Source of the DNA: Nitrospinaceae bacterium
GTDB lineage: Bacteria; Nitrospinota; Nitrospinia; Nitrospinales; VA-1
NCBI GenBank assembly: GCA_029261595.1
Contig: JAJDAZ010000029.1
Span: 1 to 38,075, forward strand
DNA length: 38,075 nucleotides
Direction of reading: 5' to 3'
Position 1 is the stretch's first letter. Every line of letters begins with the position of its first letter. A model generated the notes under the pieces. It saw only the letters and a list, made by a program, of their open reading frames with translations. It was not told the origin of the DNA and ran no database searches. Shown in pieces: positions 25,536-34,464 of the stretch. The translations under genes were made by a program, and so were the position numbers.

Positions 25536-25880
25536 TCACTTTTGGAGAAGAAAATAAATCAGAATTCCCAGGGCGCAGATATTAAAAATTAATAGAAATA
25601 CTGACCACTGCGGGGAAGGGCCTGAAAGGGATTCAGGGTGGGGGAGCGTGGCGTCCTTATCGGAAGTGGATCGGGCAGTTTTGATTTCGTCTTCGAGAGT
25701 CTGATTTTTTTGGGTCAGGCGGTTATTTTCTGCCCGTAATTTTTCGATATCGTCTTTTAATTGAAGACGCTCCACCTTCAGATTTTTGGATTTTTCGATT
25801 TCCCGGCGCAGAATTTCTTCGGGCCCCAGGGTGACGCCGTTATCTTCGTAGGGTTCTTTCCATTCCTCTTCCTCGCTCAT
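25536..25880 (-). CDS. Small tail-anchored coiled-coil protein
   Basis: The 114-residue protein has an acidic N-terminus, a coiled coil (about 25-70, heptads through LQLKDDIEKLRAENNRL) and one C-terminal membrane helix (about 92-111) ending LLQK. It would sit on the cytoplasmic face, anchored by its tail. No family is recognised. Its ATG overlaps the stop of the aldo/keto reductase gene (ATGA), so translation is coupled. A link to the reductase is otherwise unsupported. Confidence 0.7.
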   Translation of the reverse strand: MSEEEEWKEPYEDNGVTLGPEEILRREIEKSKNLKVERLQLKDDIEKLRAENNRLTQKNQTLEDEIKTARSTSDKDATLPHPESLSGPSPQWSVFLLIFNICALGILIYFLLQK

Positions 25881-26803
25881 AGGCCGGAACTCACGGAGCC
25901 CAATAGCTGCAACTGATCCTGACTGAGTTTAAGTTCGGCGGCACCTGCAAAGTCACGGATTTGTTCCGTTTTGCGCGAGCCCACGATGGCGGTCAAAATA
26001 TTTTCCTGGGCCAGCACCCAAGCCACAGCTACCTGGACCGGTTTTCGCCCGGTTTCCTCGGCGATGTCTTTCACTGTTTGAAGAACCTTCAATGATTTGG
26101 TGTAAAGCGGCTCCTGATAGAACCGGTTGGTTTCCCGTGCTGGGAATTTTCTGGCCTCCGAGCTGATCCGACCGGCCAAAAGCCCCTGAGCGGTGGGGGA
26201 GAACGCCATGTAGCCGAGGCCAGCGTTTTTGCAAATCCGGCGGGTATCGCCTTCATAGCGTCGTTCCAGCATACTATAGGGAACCTGATTGACGGAAAAG
26301 CGGGAAATGCCATCGCCCAACAAGCGGAGGTCTTTTTCGTGGAAATTAGACAGCCCGATGATCCGGGCTTTGCCGCTTTCTTTTAAAGCGTGCATGATAT
26401 CTGAAAGCCGGGCGCTTTTTTCGGGAGTGTTGAAATAACTGCCTGGCCAGTGGATCAGGTAAACATCCACGTATTCGCGGCCCAGGGCGGTCAGGCTGTC
26501 TTCCAGTCGCTTGCGGTAATCCGGCAGAGTCAATTCGGCATCGGGCCAGACTTTTGAGATGATGATGACGTCATCATTTTTTTGTCCGAGGGCCTGGCCG
26601 AGACGGCGTTCGGATTCCCCATCCCCATAGCCTTCGGCGGTGTCGAAGGCGGTGATCCCCTGATCAAGGGCCGCCTTCACCGCTGATTCAGCATCCTGTT
26701 TGGAGCACACGTCTCCCCAGCCTCCGCTTGGGGCGATCTGCCAGCAACCGAAGGTGACAACGCTCCAGTCCTTTTCCAGTCCGTCGCAGGTTACGGTTCG
26801 CAT
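25877..26803 (-). CDS. Aldo/keto reductase
   Basis: The 308-residue (alpha/beta)8-barrel oxidoreductase has the complete catalytic tetrad Asp54, Tyr59, Lys84 and His118 (FDTAEGYG, ISKVW, YLIHWPG). The C-terminal NADPH site has VGSRKTEQI. It probably reduces aldehydes or ketones, with the physiological substrate unknown. It starts 1 bp after the upstream small membrane gene and overlaps the downstream one, so all three are one transcript. Confidence 0.93.
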   Translation of the reverse strand: MRTVTCDGLEKDWSVVTFGCWQIAPSGGWGDVCSKQDAESAVKAALDQGITAFDTAEGYGDGESERRLGQALGQKNDDVIIISKVWPDAELTLPDYRKRLEDSLTALGREYVDVYLIHWPGSYFNTPEKSARLSDIMHALKESGKARIIGLSNFHEKDLRLLGDGISRFSVNQVPYSMLERRYEGDTRRICKNAGLGYMAFSPTAQGLLAGRISSEARKFPARETNRFYQEPLYTKSLKVLQTVKDIAEETGRKPVQVAVAWVLAQENILTAIVGSRKTEQIRDFAGAAELKLSQDQLQLLGSVSSGL

Positions 26804-26804
26804 T

Positions 26805-27119
26805 TCACCTCATGATGAAGGTGATGGTCCTGCGATAATTTGCGGGGGTTTCCACCTCTATATTGGTTTTTAATGGTTCGTCAACCCAATCAAAGGGACG
26901 GGCCTGGTTCCTGAGTTTCCAGATTCGGTAGCCCAGAATCAGGCCTGAAACTCCAACTGTGAGGATGAAAAATGCGAACATATACGCGATCAGTTTGGGA
27001 AACAGGAAAATCAGAAGTCCCAGCGCCGTAAAAAATAACCCAAAGAGCAAGACGCTTTTTCTAACGGCCTTGTATCCCTGATCGAATATATCGTTTGAAT
27101 GACCCCAGTGACTCATCAT
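26805..27119 (-). CDS. Small two-helix membrane protein
   Basis: The 104-residue protein has two membrane helices (about 22-42 and 46-67), separated by a short turn, and a soluble tail. No family is recognised. AAGGAGG upstream on the minus strand supports the start; the second Met is adjacent. It is the first gene of the three-gene set with the aldo/keto reductase. Confidence 0.7.
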   Translation of the reverse strand: MMSHWGHSNDIFDQGYKAVRKSVLLFGLFFTALGLLIFLFPKLIAYMFAFFILTVGVSGLILGYRIWKLRNQARPFDWVDEPLKTNIEVETPANYRRTITFIMR

Positions 27120-27207
27120 GGCGTCCTCCTTCCTTTAAATAAATTTCCTTCTAATATTTAAATAAGATCACCCAATGCCTTTGTCAAGGGAGTCCAAACC
27201 TGCAAAA

Positions 27208-27801
27208 TTACAGTGTTTTCAGGATCGTAACGAGTTTTTTGAAATCTCTTTTTTGCTTGGGCAGGGTGCGCCGCCAATGCGTGACCCTGGGGCTTGGGTG
27301 GTACAGGGGAACCAGAATAAATCCAGGAGTTTTGATCGGGCGGGCGACGGTTTTCCCAAGTTGATGTTTTGTGCCCAACAGAAAGTTGATCCCTTGAAGG
27401 CCTACCCCTCCCAAAGTGACGACAATTTTAGGCTGAATAATATTGAGGACGGATTCCAGGTAGTGAGAGCAGTTTTGTATTTCTTTGGCTGTGGGACGGC
27501 GATTGTTGCCGTCTTGTAAGGGATTGCATAACGCGGCGTTGGTGATGAATACCTGATCGCGGGTCCAACCCGCGTGGTCGAGGAGAATCTCAAAGTTCTT
27601 TCCAGACTGGTCGCCCGAAAAGGGAACCCCGGTGCGTCCGGCGCCGAATCTTCCCGGCGCTTCGGCCACAAAAACCATCTGAGCTCTCAGCGATCCATTA
27701 CGGGAACTTAGAACTGCGGACTGATCGGCGAGATTCGGGCAGACCCTGCACTTTGCCGCCTGATTTTCCAGAAGGCTGAATTGCTTTGCCCGGTCTGGCA
27801 T
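27208..27801 (-). CDS. Uracil-DNA glycosylase superfamily protein (family 4-like, Fe-S)
   Basis: The 197-residue protein has four cysteines placed as in family 4/5 UDGs (Cys18, 21, 92, 111), likely 4Fe-4S ligands. EAPGRFGAGRTGVPFSGDQSG resembles motif 1, and HPSPR (168-172) motif 2. It would remove uracil from deaminated DNA. GAGRTGxPFSGD is closer to a family 4/5 variant than to the classic family 4. It starts 3 bp after the 40-residue membrane protein, without a visible Shine-Dalgarno site. Confidence 0.85.
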   Translation of the reverse strand: MPDRAKQFSLLENQAAKCRVCPNLADQSAVLSSRNGSLRAQMVFVAEAPGRFGAGRTGVPFSGDQSGKNFEILLDHAGWTRDQVFITNAALCNPLQDGNNRRPTAKEIQNCSHYLESVLNIIQPKIVVTLGGVGLQGINFLLGTKHQLGKTVARPIKTPGFILVPLYHPSPRVTHWRRTLPKQKRDFKKLVTILKTL

Positions 27802-27804
27802 GGT

Positions 27805-27927
27805 TCAGGATTTATTTTCGTCGGGGGAGGGTTCTTCCTCTTCGTCGTCGTCATCGCTGGTTTTGCAGATGACAAAAAACCCCACCGTGAGCAGGATGCT
27901 GGCTATTACGGTGAGAAAGATGTCCAT
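27805..27927 (-). CDS. 40-residue single-helix membrane protein with acidic tail
   Basis: The frame MDIFLTVIASILLTVGFFVI (helix about 3-21) continues CKTSDDDDEEEEPSPDENKS and stops at 27805. One hydrophobic helix followed by a strongly acidic cytoplasmic-type tail is protein-like. It fits exactly between its neighbours (6 bp after one stop, 3 bp before the next start) and so is probably translated. No family is recognised. Small membrane subunits of respiratory or transport complexes have this shape. Confidence 0.6.
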   Translation of the reverse strand: MDIFLTVIASILLTVGFFVICKTSDDDDEEEEPSPDENKS

Positions 27928-27933
27928 GGAGAG

Positions 27934-28341
27934 TTAGAAGGGCTTGATGGTTGCCAGATAAATCATTCCTGCGCCGACAATAAAAATCGGGATGTGCACC
28001 ATCATGGCGTATTTTTTAGGCAACACGTCCTGAGAAATTTGCTTGCCATTCATGACTCCCAGGGCGATCAAAACGAGCAGGAGAACCATTTTTACCTTGA
28101 TCCAACTGGCCTCCTGGAACGCGCCCGTGTTGATGGCCAGAAAAATTCCGGAGATGAGGGTCACCCCCAGAATCGGGTAGTAGATGAATTTGTGAATACG
28201 GGCCTGGGTTTTTTTCAGCCCCAGAATCTCGGTGTCATTTTTTAACCGGAGACGAAACACCACGGTGAGCGATTGCAAAAAAAGGGTTCCGATCACCAGG
28301 CACATGGAGATCATATGTAATGTGAGAAAAAAGTTTTTCAT
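27934..28341 (-). CDS. Four-helix membrane protein (CopD/DUF2269-like)
   Basis: The 135-residue protein has four predicted membrane helices (about 4-25, 50-72, 80-97, 112-130) with His9 and His114 in or next to helices. The WIKVKMVLLLVLIALG pattern recalls CopD/HemJ-like heme proteins, but the fold assignment is by pattern only. It could bind heme or quinone. It is followed 6 bp later by the 40-residue gene. Confidence 0.6.
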   Translation of the reverse strand: MKNFFLTLHMISMCLVIGTLFLQSLTVVFRLRLKNDTEILGLKKTQARIHKFIYYPILGVTLISGIFLAINTGAFQEASWIKVKMVLLLVLIALGVMNGKQISQDVLPKKYAMMVHIPIFIVGAGMIYLATIKPF

Positions 28342-28369
28342 GATTCAAGGTATTAAAAAATTATTAAAT

Positions 28370-28819
28370 TTATGACGTTGATTCGGGGAGGGGAGCCTCT
28401 TCTTCCGGTTTCCAGTACACCCGGCTACCAACCATCAAAGCGACGCCGATGCCGCAATAGACTCCGGCAACCACAATATAGCCACCCAGATATTCGTTGA
28501 AGTTTCTAAGAAGGATGCCCAGAAGCATCATCCCGGCGATCAGGCCATAAAACGGTTTTGAAAAGATATGATGTATTTTCAATGGCGATTCCAATCCCTG
28601 GATCCGCGATTTATTTTTCCGCGCCGACTTGCTCAATACGAAAAGTCCTTTGAAAAAACCGACGGTTATCCCAATAGCCACGGAAAAAATGATGCCCATT
28701 TGAGTGGAGTTTTGTTCATTGACCGCGAGTTGATACATGTCGATCCCCCGGGTGATCAATACAACTCCGATCAGGCCCCATAATCCGCCCGCTATATAAA
28801 TGAGACTGTTTTTACTCAA
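28370..28819 (-). CDS. Conserved membrane protein, four helices
   Basis: The 149-residue protein has membrane helices about 5-25, 43-63, 88-108 and 113-132, and an acidic C-terminal tail. I do not recognise a specific function. It sits 28 bp upstream of the CopD-like gene in the same direction, so the small-membrane-gene run (28819 to 27208) is probably one operon. Confidence 0.65.
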   Translation of the reverse strand: MSKNSLIYIAGGLWGLIGVVLITRGIDMYQLAVNEQNSTQMGIIFSVAIGITVGFFKGLFVLSKSARKNKSRIQGLESPLKIHHIFSKPFYGLIAGMMLLGILLRNFNEYLGGYIVVAGVYCGIGVALMVGSRVYWKPEEEAPLPESTS

Positions 28820-28896
28820 AGCATCGATCCGTCAGTGATTCCGTTGAAAGGTCTATTAGATGGTGGTTGGCAATAAAAGGATTTATCCCCTGTGAG

Positions 28897-29340
28897 TTAC
28901 TTATTTGTTTCCTTTTTCATAGTGCCGAATACCGGTCGCACGGCCATTCGCCCGCTTTTGCTCTTGTACAGAGAACGAATTTCCCCTGTCTTGAAATCCA
29001 GAATATAGCCCTCATTGCCGGTAAAGTGTTCGTGAATCCAGATTGTGGACAAGGGCCCGGACGGGAAAGCTGCGTGCAAATGAATTTCCTTGCCGTATTT
29101 ATCGGTATTGACCGCTTCGGGATCATACAAACTAAGCACTTCGTCTTGTGCGGGGAGCCTCCAGTCGGTGATTCCGCCGAATCGTATATCGCGAAAATGA
29201 TTGATGTGATCCATCGCCTCATCCCAGGACACCCATTTTGCGTCGCTTTGCCAGGAGTCTTCTTTGCTCCAGGTCAACCCTGTCTTTTGGTCAGTGATGG
29301 TGCCGTTATTGTTGTCGATAAAACGTTCAGCCGAGTTCAT
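28897..29340 (-). CDS. DUF1566 (Lcl C-terminal domain) protein
   Basis: The 147-residue protein is a near-complete DUF1566 domain: FIDNNNGTITDQKTGLTW, then WDEAMDHIN and GGITDWRLP. The domain is often exported and of unknown function, but no signal peptide is present here. It starts 7 bp after the squalene-synthase-like gene and is probably co-transcribed. Confidence 0.8.
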   Translation of the reverse strand: MNSAERFIDNNNGTITDQKTGLTWSKEDSWQSDAKWVSWDEAMDHINHFRDIRFGGITDWRLPAQDEVLSLYDPEAVNTDKYGKEIHLHAAFPSGPLSTIWIHEHFTGNEGYILDFKTGEIRSLYKSKSGRMAVRPVFGTMKKETNK

Positions 29341-29347
29341 TAGTGTC

Positions 29348-30463
29348 TCATACAGGTTGAGTGTTGGAAGTCACGGGGGCCAGAGGAATTTTCCCCAGCC
29401 GTTTCTTAAGATTTTCCAGATTGAAACGGGAAGGGCTTTGCAAATCCCTGGTTTCGAGAATATTTTGAAAAGAACGTTCTAATAAGAAGTCTGAGTAAGC
29501 GAACAGGGGGGTGGTCCACAATATCCTTCTCACCGTGCTACGGGAAATTTTGACAGGCGCGGAAGAGGTGAGGAGAGCGGGGTTGTTGTGCAGGGCGGCC
29601 ACCGTTTCCATCGCCATCCACAAAGGCCAGATACAAAATAATCGAATCGACATCTTATGGTTCGGGATGGCCATGGAAAATTTCAAGGCGTCCTCTAAAT
29701 GGCCCGTGGTTTTTTGCAGGAGTTTCTCCAGAATTTTAAGGTTCTTCTCGATGGAAACCCCCGAGTGAAATTCCTCCACGGTCAGGCCTTTTTCCTTGAT
29801 GAGCCCTTTCGGAATATAGGACCATCCGCGTTCACGGTCGGCGACGATGTCTTTGGAGATATTGGTCATCTGCAGGCCCAGCCCAAAGGACACGGCGTTG
29901 TTCTTCATGGTTTCCCGCGCCTTTTTCGACAAGGTCGGCAGTTCCAGGAAGAATAGATTGCAGAGCATTTCCCCCACCAGGCCGGCCACAAAATAACAAT
30001 ACTCCTCAAGCTCTTCTTCATCTTCGAGCGGCGTCATTTTGTCGCGCTCGAAGCGTTTTTGAAAATAGGCCATCCCGCGTGCCATTTTGGACACTGAGGG
30101 AATGATTTGTTGCTGATATTTTTCATCTAGGCTGTCAAAAATATTGAAGACACGCGCGGTTTCGGAAAGAAGTTCCAGATCGTTGGCGCTTCCATCCACC
30201 ACGTCGCAATCCTGGACCCATTGGCTCAAAGCGTTTTTACGGTGGGCCGGGTCTTCCAGTAAATGGGCGAATTCCAGCAGGAGTTTGATTTTTATTCCGC
30301 CATCCAGTTCTCCGGCGTCCTCAACGGTATCCACGATCCGGCAGAACAGGTAAGCGATCAGCACACTACGGTGCATTTCGCCTCGGAGCACGGCGATATT
30401 CAAGGCGAAGGTTCGACTCACCTTGGGAAGTGCGTTCACACAATATTGCCAATCGTCTACCAT
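29348..30463 (-). CDS. Squalene/phytoene synthase family, squalene-synthase-like
   Basis: The 371-residue prenyl-transferase has the first aspartate-rich motif D45-TVED49 in FCRIVDTVEDA, and the second, DIVAD, in NISKDIVADRERGWSYIP. The start VSRTFALNI and the YCYFVAGLVGEM segment resemble squalene synthases more than phytoene synthases or HpnC/HpnD. It would join two farnesyl diphosphates to squalene, feeding hopanoid or sterol synthesis. No hopanoid genes are in the window. It lies 202 bp downstream of ispH, the enzyme supplying its precursors, which supports a terpenoid role. Confidence 0.85.
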   Translation of the reverse strand: MVDDWQYCVNALPKVSRTFALNIAVLRGEMHRSVLIAYLFCRIVDTVEDAGELDGGIKIKLLLEFAHLLEDPAHRKNALSQWVQDCDVVDGSANDLELLSETARVFNIFDSLDEKYQQQIIPSVSKMARGMAYFQKRFERDKMTPLEDEEELEEYCYFVAGLVGEMLCNLFFLELPTLSKKARETMKNNAVSFGLGLQMTNISKDIVADRERGWSYIPKGLIKEKGLTVEEFHSGVSIEKNLKILEKLLQKTTGHLEDALKFSMAIPNHKMSIRLFCIWPLWMAMETVAALHNNPALLTSSAPVKISRSTVRRILWTTPLFAYSDFLLERSFQNILETRDLQSPSRFNLENLKKRLGKIPLAPVTSNTQPV

Positions 30464-30578
30464 CGTATCAATAAGGATATTTTATGTGGATAAAAACCGC
30501 GCAATGGCGATTCAAATAACAAAACTATAACCAAAACCTACGGTCCAGAAAGTGCGGAGGAACCCGTTTTGTCAGTTG

Positions 30579-30622
30579 AGCCCCCAGTTTATCACGAAAA
30601 TAGATTGTAATAACAGGGGGCT
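30579..30622. terminator. Inverted repeat between ispH and the squalene-synthase-like gene
   Basis: AGCCCCC (30579-30585) and GGGGGCT (30616-30622) can pair over a 30-base AT-rich loop. It follows the ispH stop, but no T-run is seen on the minus strand. A terminator or a stabilising 3' structure is possible. Confidence 0.35.
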
Positions 30623-30665
30623 TGTAGGAATAGCATGTGATTTTTTGCCAATAAAGAAGGAGTGG

Positions 30666-31550
30666 TCAGGAGCTCACTGTCTCCTGAGTCTTTTTCATGG
30701 TCTCGGCGATGTCTAAAATCGCTTCATGAAGCTCGTTGATGACATTTTCCGGGGTGCTGGTTCCCGCCGTGATGCCGACGTGCTCCTTATCCTTGAACCA
30801 GGACTTGTCCAATTGTGAGGTGGATTCGATATGGTGGGCTTCGATCTTTTTTTCCTCACAAACCGCCACCAGTTTTTTGGTGTTGGAGGAGTTGAAACCG
30901 CCAATCACGATCATGAGATCCACCTGGTCCGCCAATTCCCAGACAGCGACCTGGCGGTCACGGGTGGGCTGGCAAATCGTGTTGACAAACGAGATGGCGT
31001 CCACACAATCCATAGCGCTGATTTTCTTCACCAGCGATTCGACCTTGTCAACCTGCTGGGTTGTCTGGCTCACGATTCCAAGTTTGCGCTTTCCTCGTTC
31101 ACGGATTTTCTCCAGGTCAGCTTCTCCATTGATGACGAGATAATCGTCCAGGTCGCCCACGATGCCGCGGACTTCCACATGGTCCTTCTGACCGATGACC
31201 ACGGGAAAAAAATTCTTTTCCACCATACTCTTGATGGTTTTGTGCACCCGCATGACCAGCGGACAGCTGGCGTCGTAAACCGTAAAGCCCGCGTCGTGCA
31301 GTTTTTCTTTGGTTTTTTCGGCCGCGCCGTGAGCGGTGATCATCACCTTTTTGGTTTTGATTTTGTCAATATCGTCAATTCCCTTAACCACGGCGACGCC
31401 GTTATTCTTAAGGGATTCATTGATTTGCGGGTTGTGGACCAATTGTCCGAGGATGGTTAAATTATCCTGAAACTCAGGGGCCATCGCCATGTTGATGGCG
31501 TCCTGAACGCCAAAGCAGGTTCCCAAAGCGCTTGCGAGTGAAACTTTCAT
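30666..31550 (-). CDS. ispH: 4-hydroxy-3-methylbut-2-enyl diphosphate reductase
   Basis: The 294-residue Fe-S enzyme produces isopentenyl and dimethylallyl diphosphate, the last step of the methylerythritol-phosphate pathway. The three cluster ligands Cys12, Cys96 and Cys193 are present. So are His39, His74, His124 and the catalytic Glu126; numbering nearly matches E. coli. The N-terminal motif is LGTCFGVQDAI rather than the usual GFCxGVxRA, and the Glu126 region is KDHVEVRG rather than GHPEVxG, so it is a diverged form. AAGGAATG precedes the start. Confidence 0.93.
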   Translation of the reverse strand: MKVSLASALGTCFGVQDAINMAMAPEFQDNLTILGQLVHNPQINESLKNNGVAVVKGIDDIDKIKTKKVMITAHGAAEKTKEKLHDAGFTVYDASCPLVMRVHKTIKSMVEKNFFPVVIGQKDHVEVRGIVGDLDDYLVINGEADLEKIRERGKRKLGIVSQTTQQVDKVESLVKKISAMDCVDAISFVNTICQPTRDRQVAVWELADQVDLMIVIGGFNSSNTKKLVAVCEEKKIEAHHIESTSQLDKSWFKDKEHVGITAGTSTPENVINELHEAILDIAETMKKTQETVSS

Positions 31551-31762
31551 TGAACATTCCTTTTATAGAATATATTCCAAGTGCGAAATCGCCCCGGATA
31601 ACAATCAACAGGTCTACATATTAGCAAAATGCTATCGGATTTTAAATCCCACAAGTGGGTTTTATTCCCCTGGCCTGGCAGGTCCTTTAAATGAAACTTT
31701 TTTCAGATATTCCGTTCGCTTGTGGCAGGGTCGTTTATTTAACTCAGAACCCGGCCTGCTTT

Positions 31763-32512
31763 TTACTTCAATAACAGGTCTTTCAATAGTTTTAAGGACG
31801 TTTGTCGGCTGATATCGGCAATGGAATCCGTCAACGGGATATTTTTGGGGCACGCTTCCACACAGGCCTGGGCGTTGCCACAGTCCGCGATTCCGCCTTT
31901 TCCCATCACCTCGTCCAGGCGCTCATCCGCGTGCATGTCTCCCGTCGGGTGCAGGTTGAATAACCGCACCTGGCTGAAGGCCGCCGCTCCCAGAAAGGCA
32001 TTGTCTTTCGTGTACTGGGGACAGGCTTCAAGACAACACCCGCAAGTCATGCATTCTGAAAGGGTATACCGTGTGGCCCGGACGCTGTCCGCCATGATGG
32101 GTCCCTCGCCCAGATCCTGACTGCCGTCGATATCCACCCAGGCTTTGACTTTTTTCAACGCGCGGAACATCCGGTTGCGATCCACCAGGAGGTCCCGGAC
32201 CACCGGAAACTTAGACATCGGCTCCAACACGATGGGGGATTCTATCTGGTCCACCAGGGCGGTGCAGGCCTGCCGGACGCGCCCATTGATAATCATGGTG
32301 CAGGAACCGCAAACCTCCTCAAGACAACTGCAATCCCAAACGACGGGATTGACCGTAACCTTATTGGCCGCGGACGGGGATTTCTGGATATCCTGCAGGC
32401 AGGAGATGACGTTGGACAAGGGCTGGTAAGGAATTTCAAATTCCTGCCAGTAAGGTTTCGAGCGGGGGTTGTCCTGCCGCTTGATTTTGAGTTTTATGGT
32501 TTTATCGCTCAT
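31763..32512 (-). CDS. sdhB: Succinate dehydrogenase/fumarate reductase iron-sulfur subunit
   Basis: The 249-residue protein carries three cluster sites. 2Fe-2S: Cys63, 68, 71 and 83. 4Fe-4S: Cys154, 157, 160 and 221. 3Fe-4S: Cys164, 211 and 217. It passes electrons between the flavoprotein and the membrane anchor. It is last in the CAB set and starts 7 bp after sdhA. Whether the complex works as succinate dehydrogenase or fumarate reductase cannot be decided from sequence. Confidence 0.93.
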   Translation of the reverse strand: MSDKTIKLKIKRQDNPRSKPYWQEFEIPYQPLSNVISCLQDIQKSPSAANKVTVNPVVWDCSCLEEVCGSCTMIINGRVRQACTALVDQIESPIVLEPMSKFPVVRDLLVDRNRMFRALKKVKAWVDIDGSQDLGEGPIMADSVRATRYTLSECMTCGCCLEACPQYTKDNAFLGAAAFSQVRLFNLHPTGDMHADERLDEVMGKGGIADCGNAQACVEACPKNIPLTDSIADISRQTSLKLLKDLLLK

Positions 32513-32519
32513 GGTTCAC

Positions 32520-34460
32520 TCAATCGTATTTTCGGGGACGCGGGATCATTAATGAGGTGTTCACGTCCGCATAAGTGATGTTGGGTTGATTGCCTTCAAA
32601 TTGAGCGATAGAAGTTTTCAACCATTTTTTATTGTTCGCCTCGAACCGTTTCATATAGTCCAGATGCGATTTAGGAAAGGCGTCGTCTGAAACCTCGCCA
32701 AAGTTTTGTTGTTCCTGGTAATGGATATACTCATGCGGGTCAAAATCTTTGGGCTGGTTCAAATCAAATTCCGGCTTAAAGTGAGCGCCACGGAATTCGT
32801 CCCGCATCAAAGCTCCCTTGGTGATGATTTTGGACAACTGAATCATGCAATAGAGTTGATTGATGAAACTGGGCGTTGGATTGGCCCAATCGTTGCTATC
32901 CACGCAATTAACGTCTTTGAACCGGGTCTCAAAATCGCTGATGCTGTTGTAGGCTTTTTCCAGGGTTTTATTGTCCCGGACGATCAACACGTTGGCCATC
33001 ATCATGTCGCCTAGATCCCGGTGCAGTTTATAGGGGTTCTCACTGCCGTGCATCTTGTTGATCGTTTTGAACCGCCCCGTCCAATAGGATTTTGCGTCTT
33101 CAAAAATACTGGAGGGGACGTCGTCAGCCGATTTGGCAATGTTTTCCGCATAACTCAACACTCCAGGCCCCATCATCAACCCCGTATAAATACAGCTCAA
33201 GAGGGAATTCGCGCCCAGGCGATTGGCTCCGTGGTAATGGCAGTCGGCCTCTCCAGCCGCGTACAGGCCCTGGATAGAAGTCATTTGATTGCGCGGCGAC
33301 TTGGATTCGATCATGCCTTCCGAGTCCGTTTCGTAATCGGTCCACAGGCCTCCCATGGAATAATGGACGGCGGGGAAGATTTTCATGGGCGTGACTTTGG
33401 GGTCGTCGCCGGTGAATTTTTTGTAAATATCGAGGATGCCTCCCAGACGGTCCTGCAAAAATTCCTTGGATTTATGCGTGAGGTCCAGGTAGACCATGGC
33501 TTGTCCGCCGATCCCCAGGTTTTGATTGTAAACCACGTCGTAAATTTCCCTGGAAGCCACGTCCCGGGGGACCAGGTTGCCGAATAACGGATACTTTTCT
33601 TCGAGGAAGTAGTAGCGCTCCATTTCCGGGATGTCCAGGGGATCGCGATTGTCGTCCGCCCTTTTGGGCACCCAGATGCGTCCCCCTTCTCCACGGGCCG
33701 ATTCGCTCATGAGGCGCAGTTTGTCGCGTCCGGGGATTGCGGTGGGGTGGATCTGGATAAACTCGCCGTTGGCGTATTTGGCTCCCTGCAAATAGGCCAT
33801 GGTGGCCGCCGCCCCCGTGTTGACGGTGGACGCGGTGGAACCGGCGTAAACCTGGCTTGGGCCTCCGGTGGCCAGGATCACCGCGTCGCCGGCCAGCGTA
33901 AATATCTCATTGGTTCTAAGGTTGTGGATGATGGCCCCCCGGCAAATTCCCTTGGAGTCGAGAACAGCGCCCAGGTATTCGTGCCACTCCATTTTTTGGA
34001 CCATCCCGTCGTGCTCGTATTTGCGGATCTGCTCGTCCAGCGAATAAACCAACTGCTGGCCCGTGGTCGCTCCGGCAAAAGCCGTTCGGGAATACAGGGT
34101 TCCGCCGAATCGGCGAAACGCCAGATGGCCTTCATTGGTGCGATTGAACGCCACGCCCATACGGTCCATCAAGTGAATGATGGAGGGCGCTTTGTAGCAC
34201 ATGTCCCGCACCAGAGGTTGCTCGGCTAAGAAATCCCCACCCTTGATGGTGTCGTAAAAATGGTTGTCGGGGGAATCGCCTTCTCCCCGGGAGTCGATGG
34301 CCGCGTTGATGCCTCCCTGGGCGCATACGGAATGGGACCGCTTCAGGGACTGGTAGGCAATGAGGATGACTTCGGCATTGGACTCGCAAATCTTCATGGC
34401 GGCGGACAGCCCTGCCAGTCCTCCCCCGATGATGATTATCTTTTTCCTGCGTTGGGCCAT
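32520..34460 (-). CDS. sdhA: Succinate dehydrogenase/fumarate reductase flavoprotein subunit
   Basis: The 646-residue FAD protein begins with the dinucleotide motif IIGGGLAGLSAAM (about 10-22). His43 in KRSHSVCAQGG is the expected covalent FAD attachment. It has the active-site HPT (about 242-244) and GANRLGANSL. The length fits the B. subtilis/Wolinella type. It starts 4 bp after sdhC. Confidence 0.96.
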   Translation of the reverse strand: MAQRRKKIIIIGGGLAGLSAAMKICESNAEVILIAYQSLKRSHSVCAQGGINAAIDSRGEGDSPDNHFYDTIKGGDFLAEQPLVRDMCYKAPSIIHLMDRMGVAFNRTNEGHLAFRRFGGTLYSRTAFAGATTGQQLVYSLDEQIRKYEHDGMVQKMEWHEYLGAVLDSKGICRGAIIHNLRTNEIFTLAGDAVILATGGPSQVYAGSTASTVNTGAAATMAYLQGAKYANGEFIQIHPTAIPGRDKLRLMSESARGEGGRIWVPKRADDNRDPLDIPEMERYYFLEEKYPLFGNLVPRDVASREIYDVVYNQNLGIGGQAMVYLDLTHKSKEFLQDRLGGILDIYKKFTGDDPKVTPMKIFPAVHYSMGGLWTDYETDSEGMIESKSPRNQMTSIQGLYAAGEADCHYHGANRLGANSLLSCIYTGLMMGPGVLSYAENIAKSADDVPSSIFEDAKSYWTGRFKTINKMHGSENPYKLHRDLGDMMMANVLIVRDNKTLEKAYNSISDFETRFKDVNCVDSNDWANPTPSFINQLYCMIQLSKIITKGALMRDEFRGAHFKPEFDLNQPKDFDPHEYIHYQEQQNFGEVSDDAFPKSHLDYMKRFEANNKKWLKTSIAQFEGNQPNITYADVNTSLMIPRPRKYD

Positions 34461-34464
34461 TTGT

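Noticed and set aside
30831..31460. 209-codon plus-strand frame
   Set aside because: Antisense to ispH, which keeps all catalytic residues.
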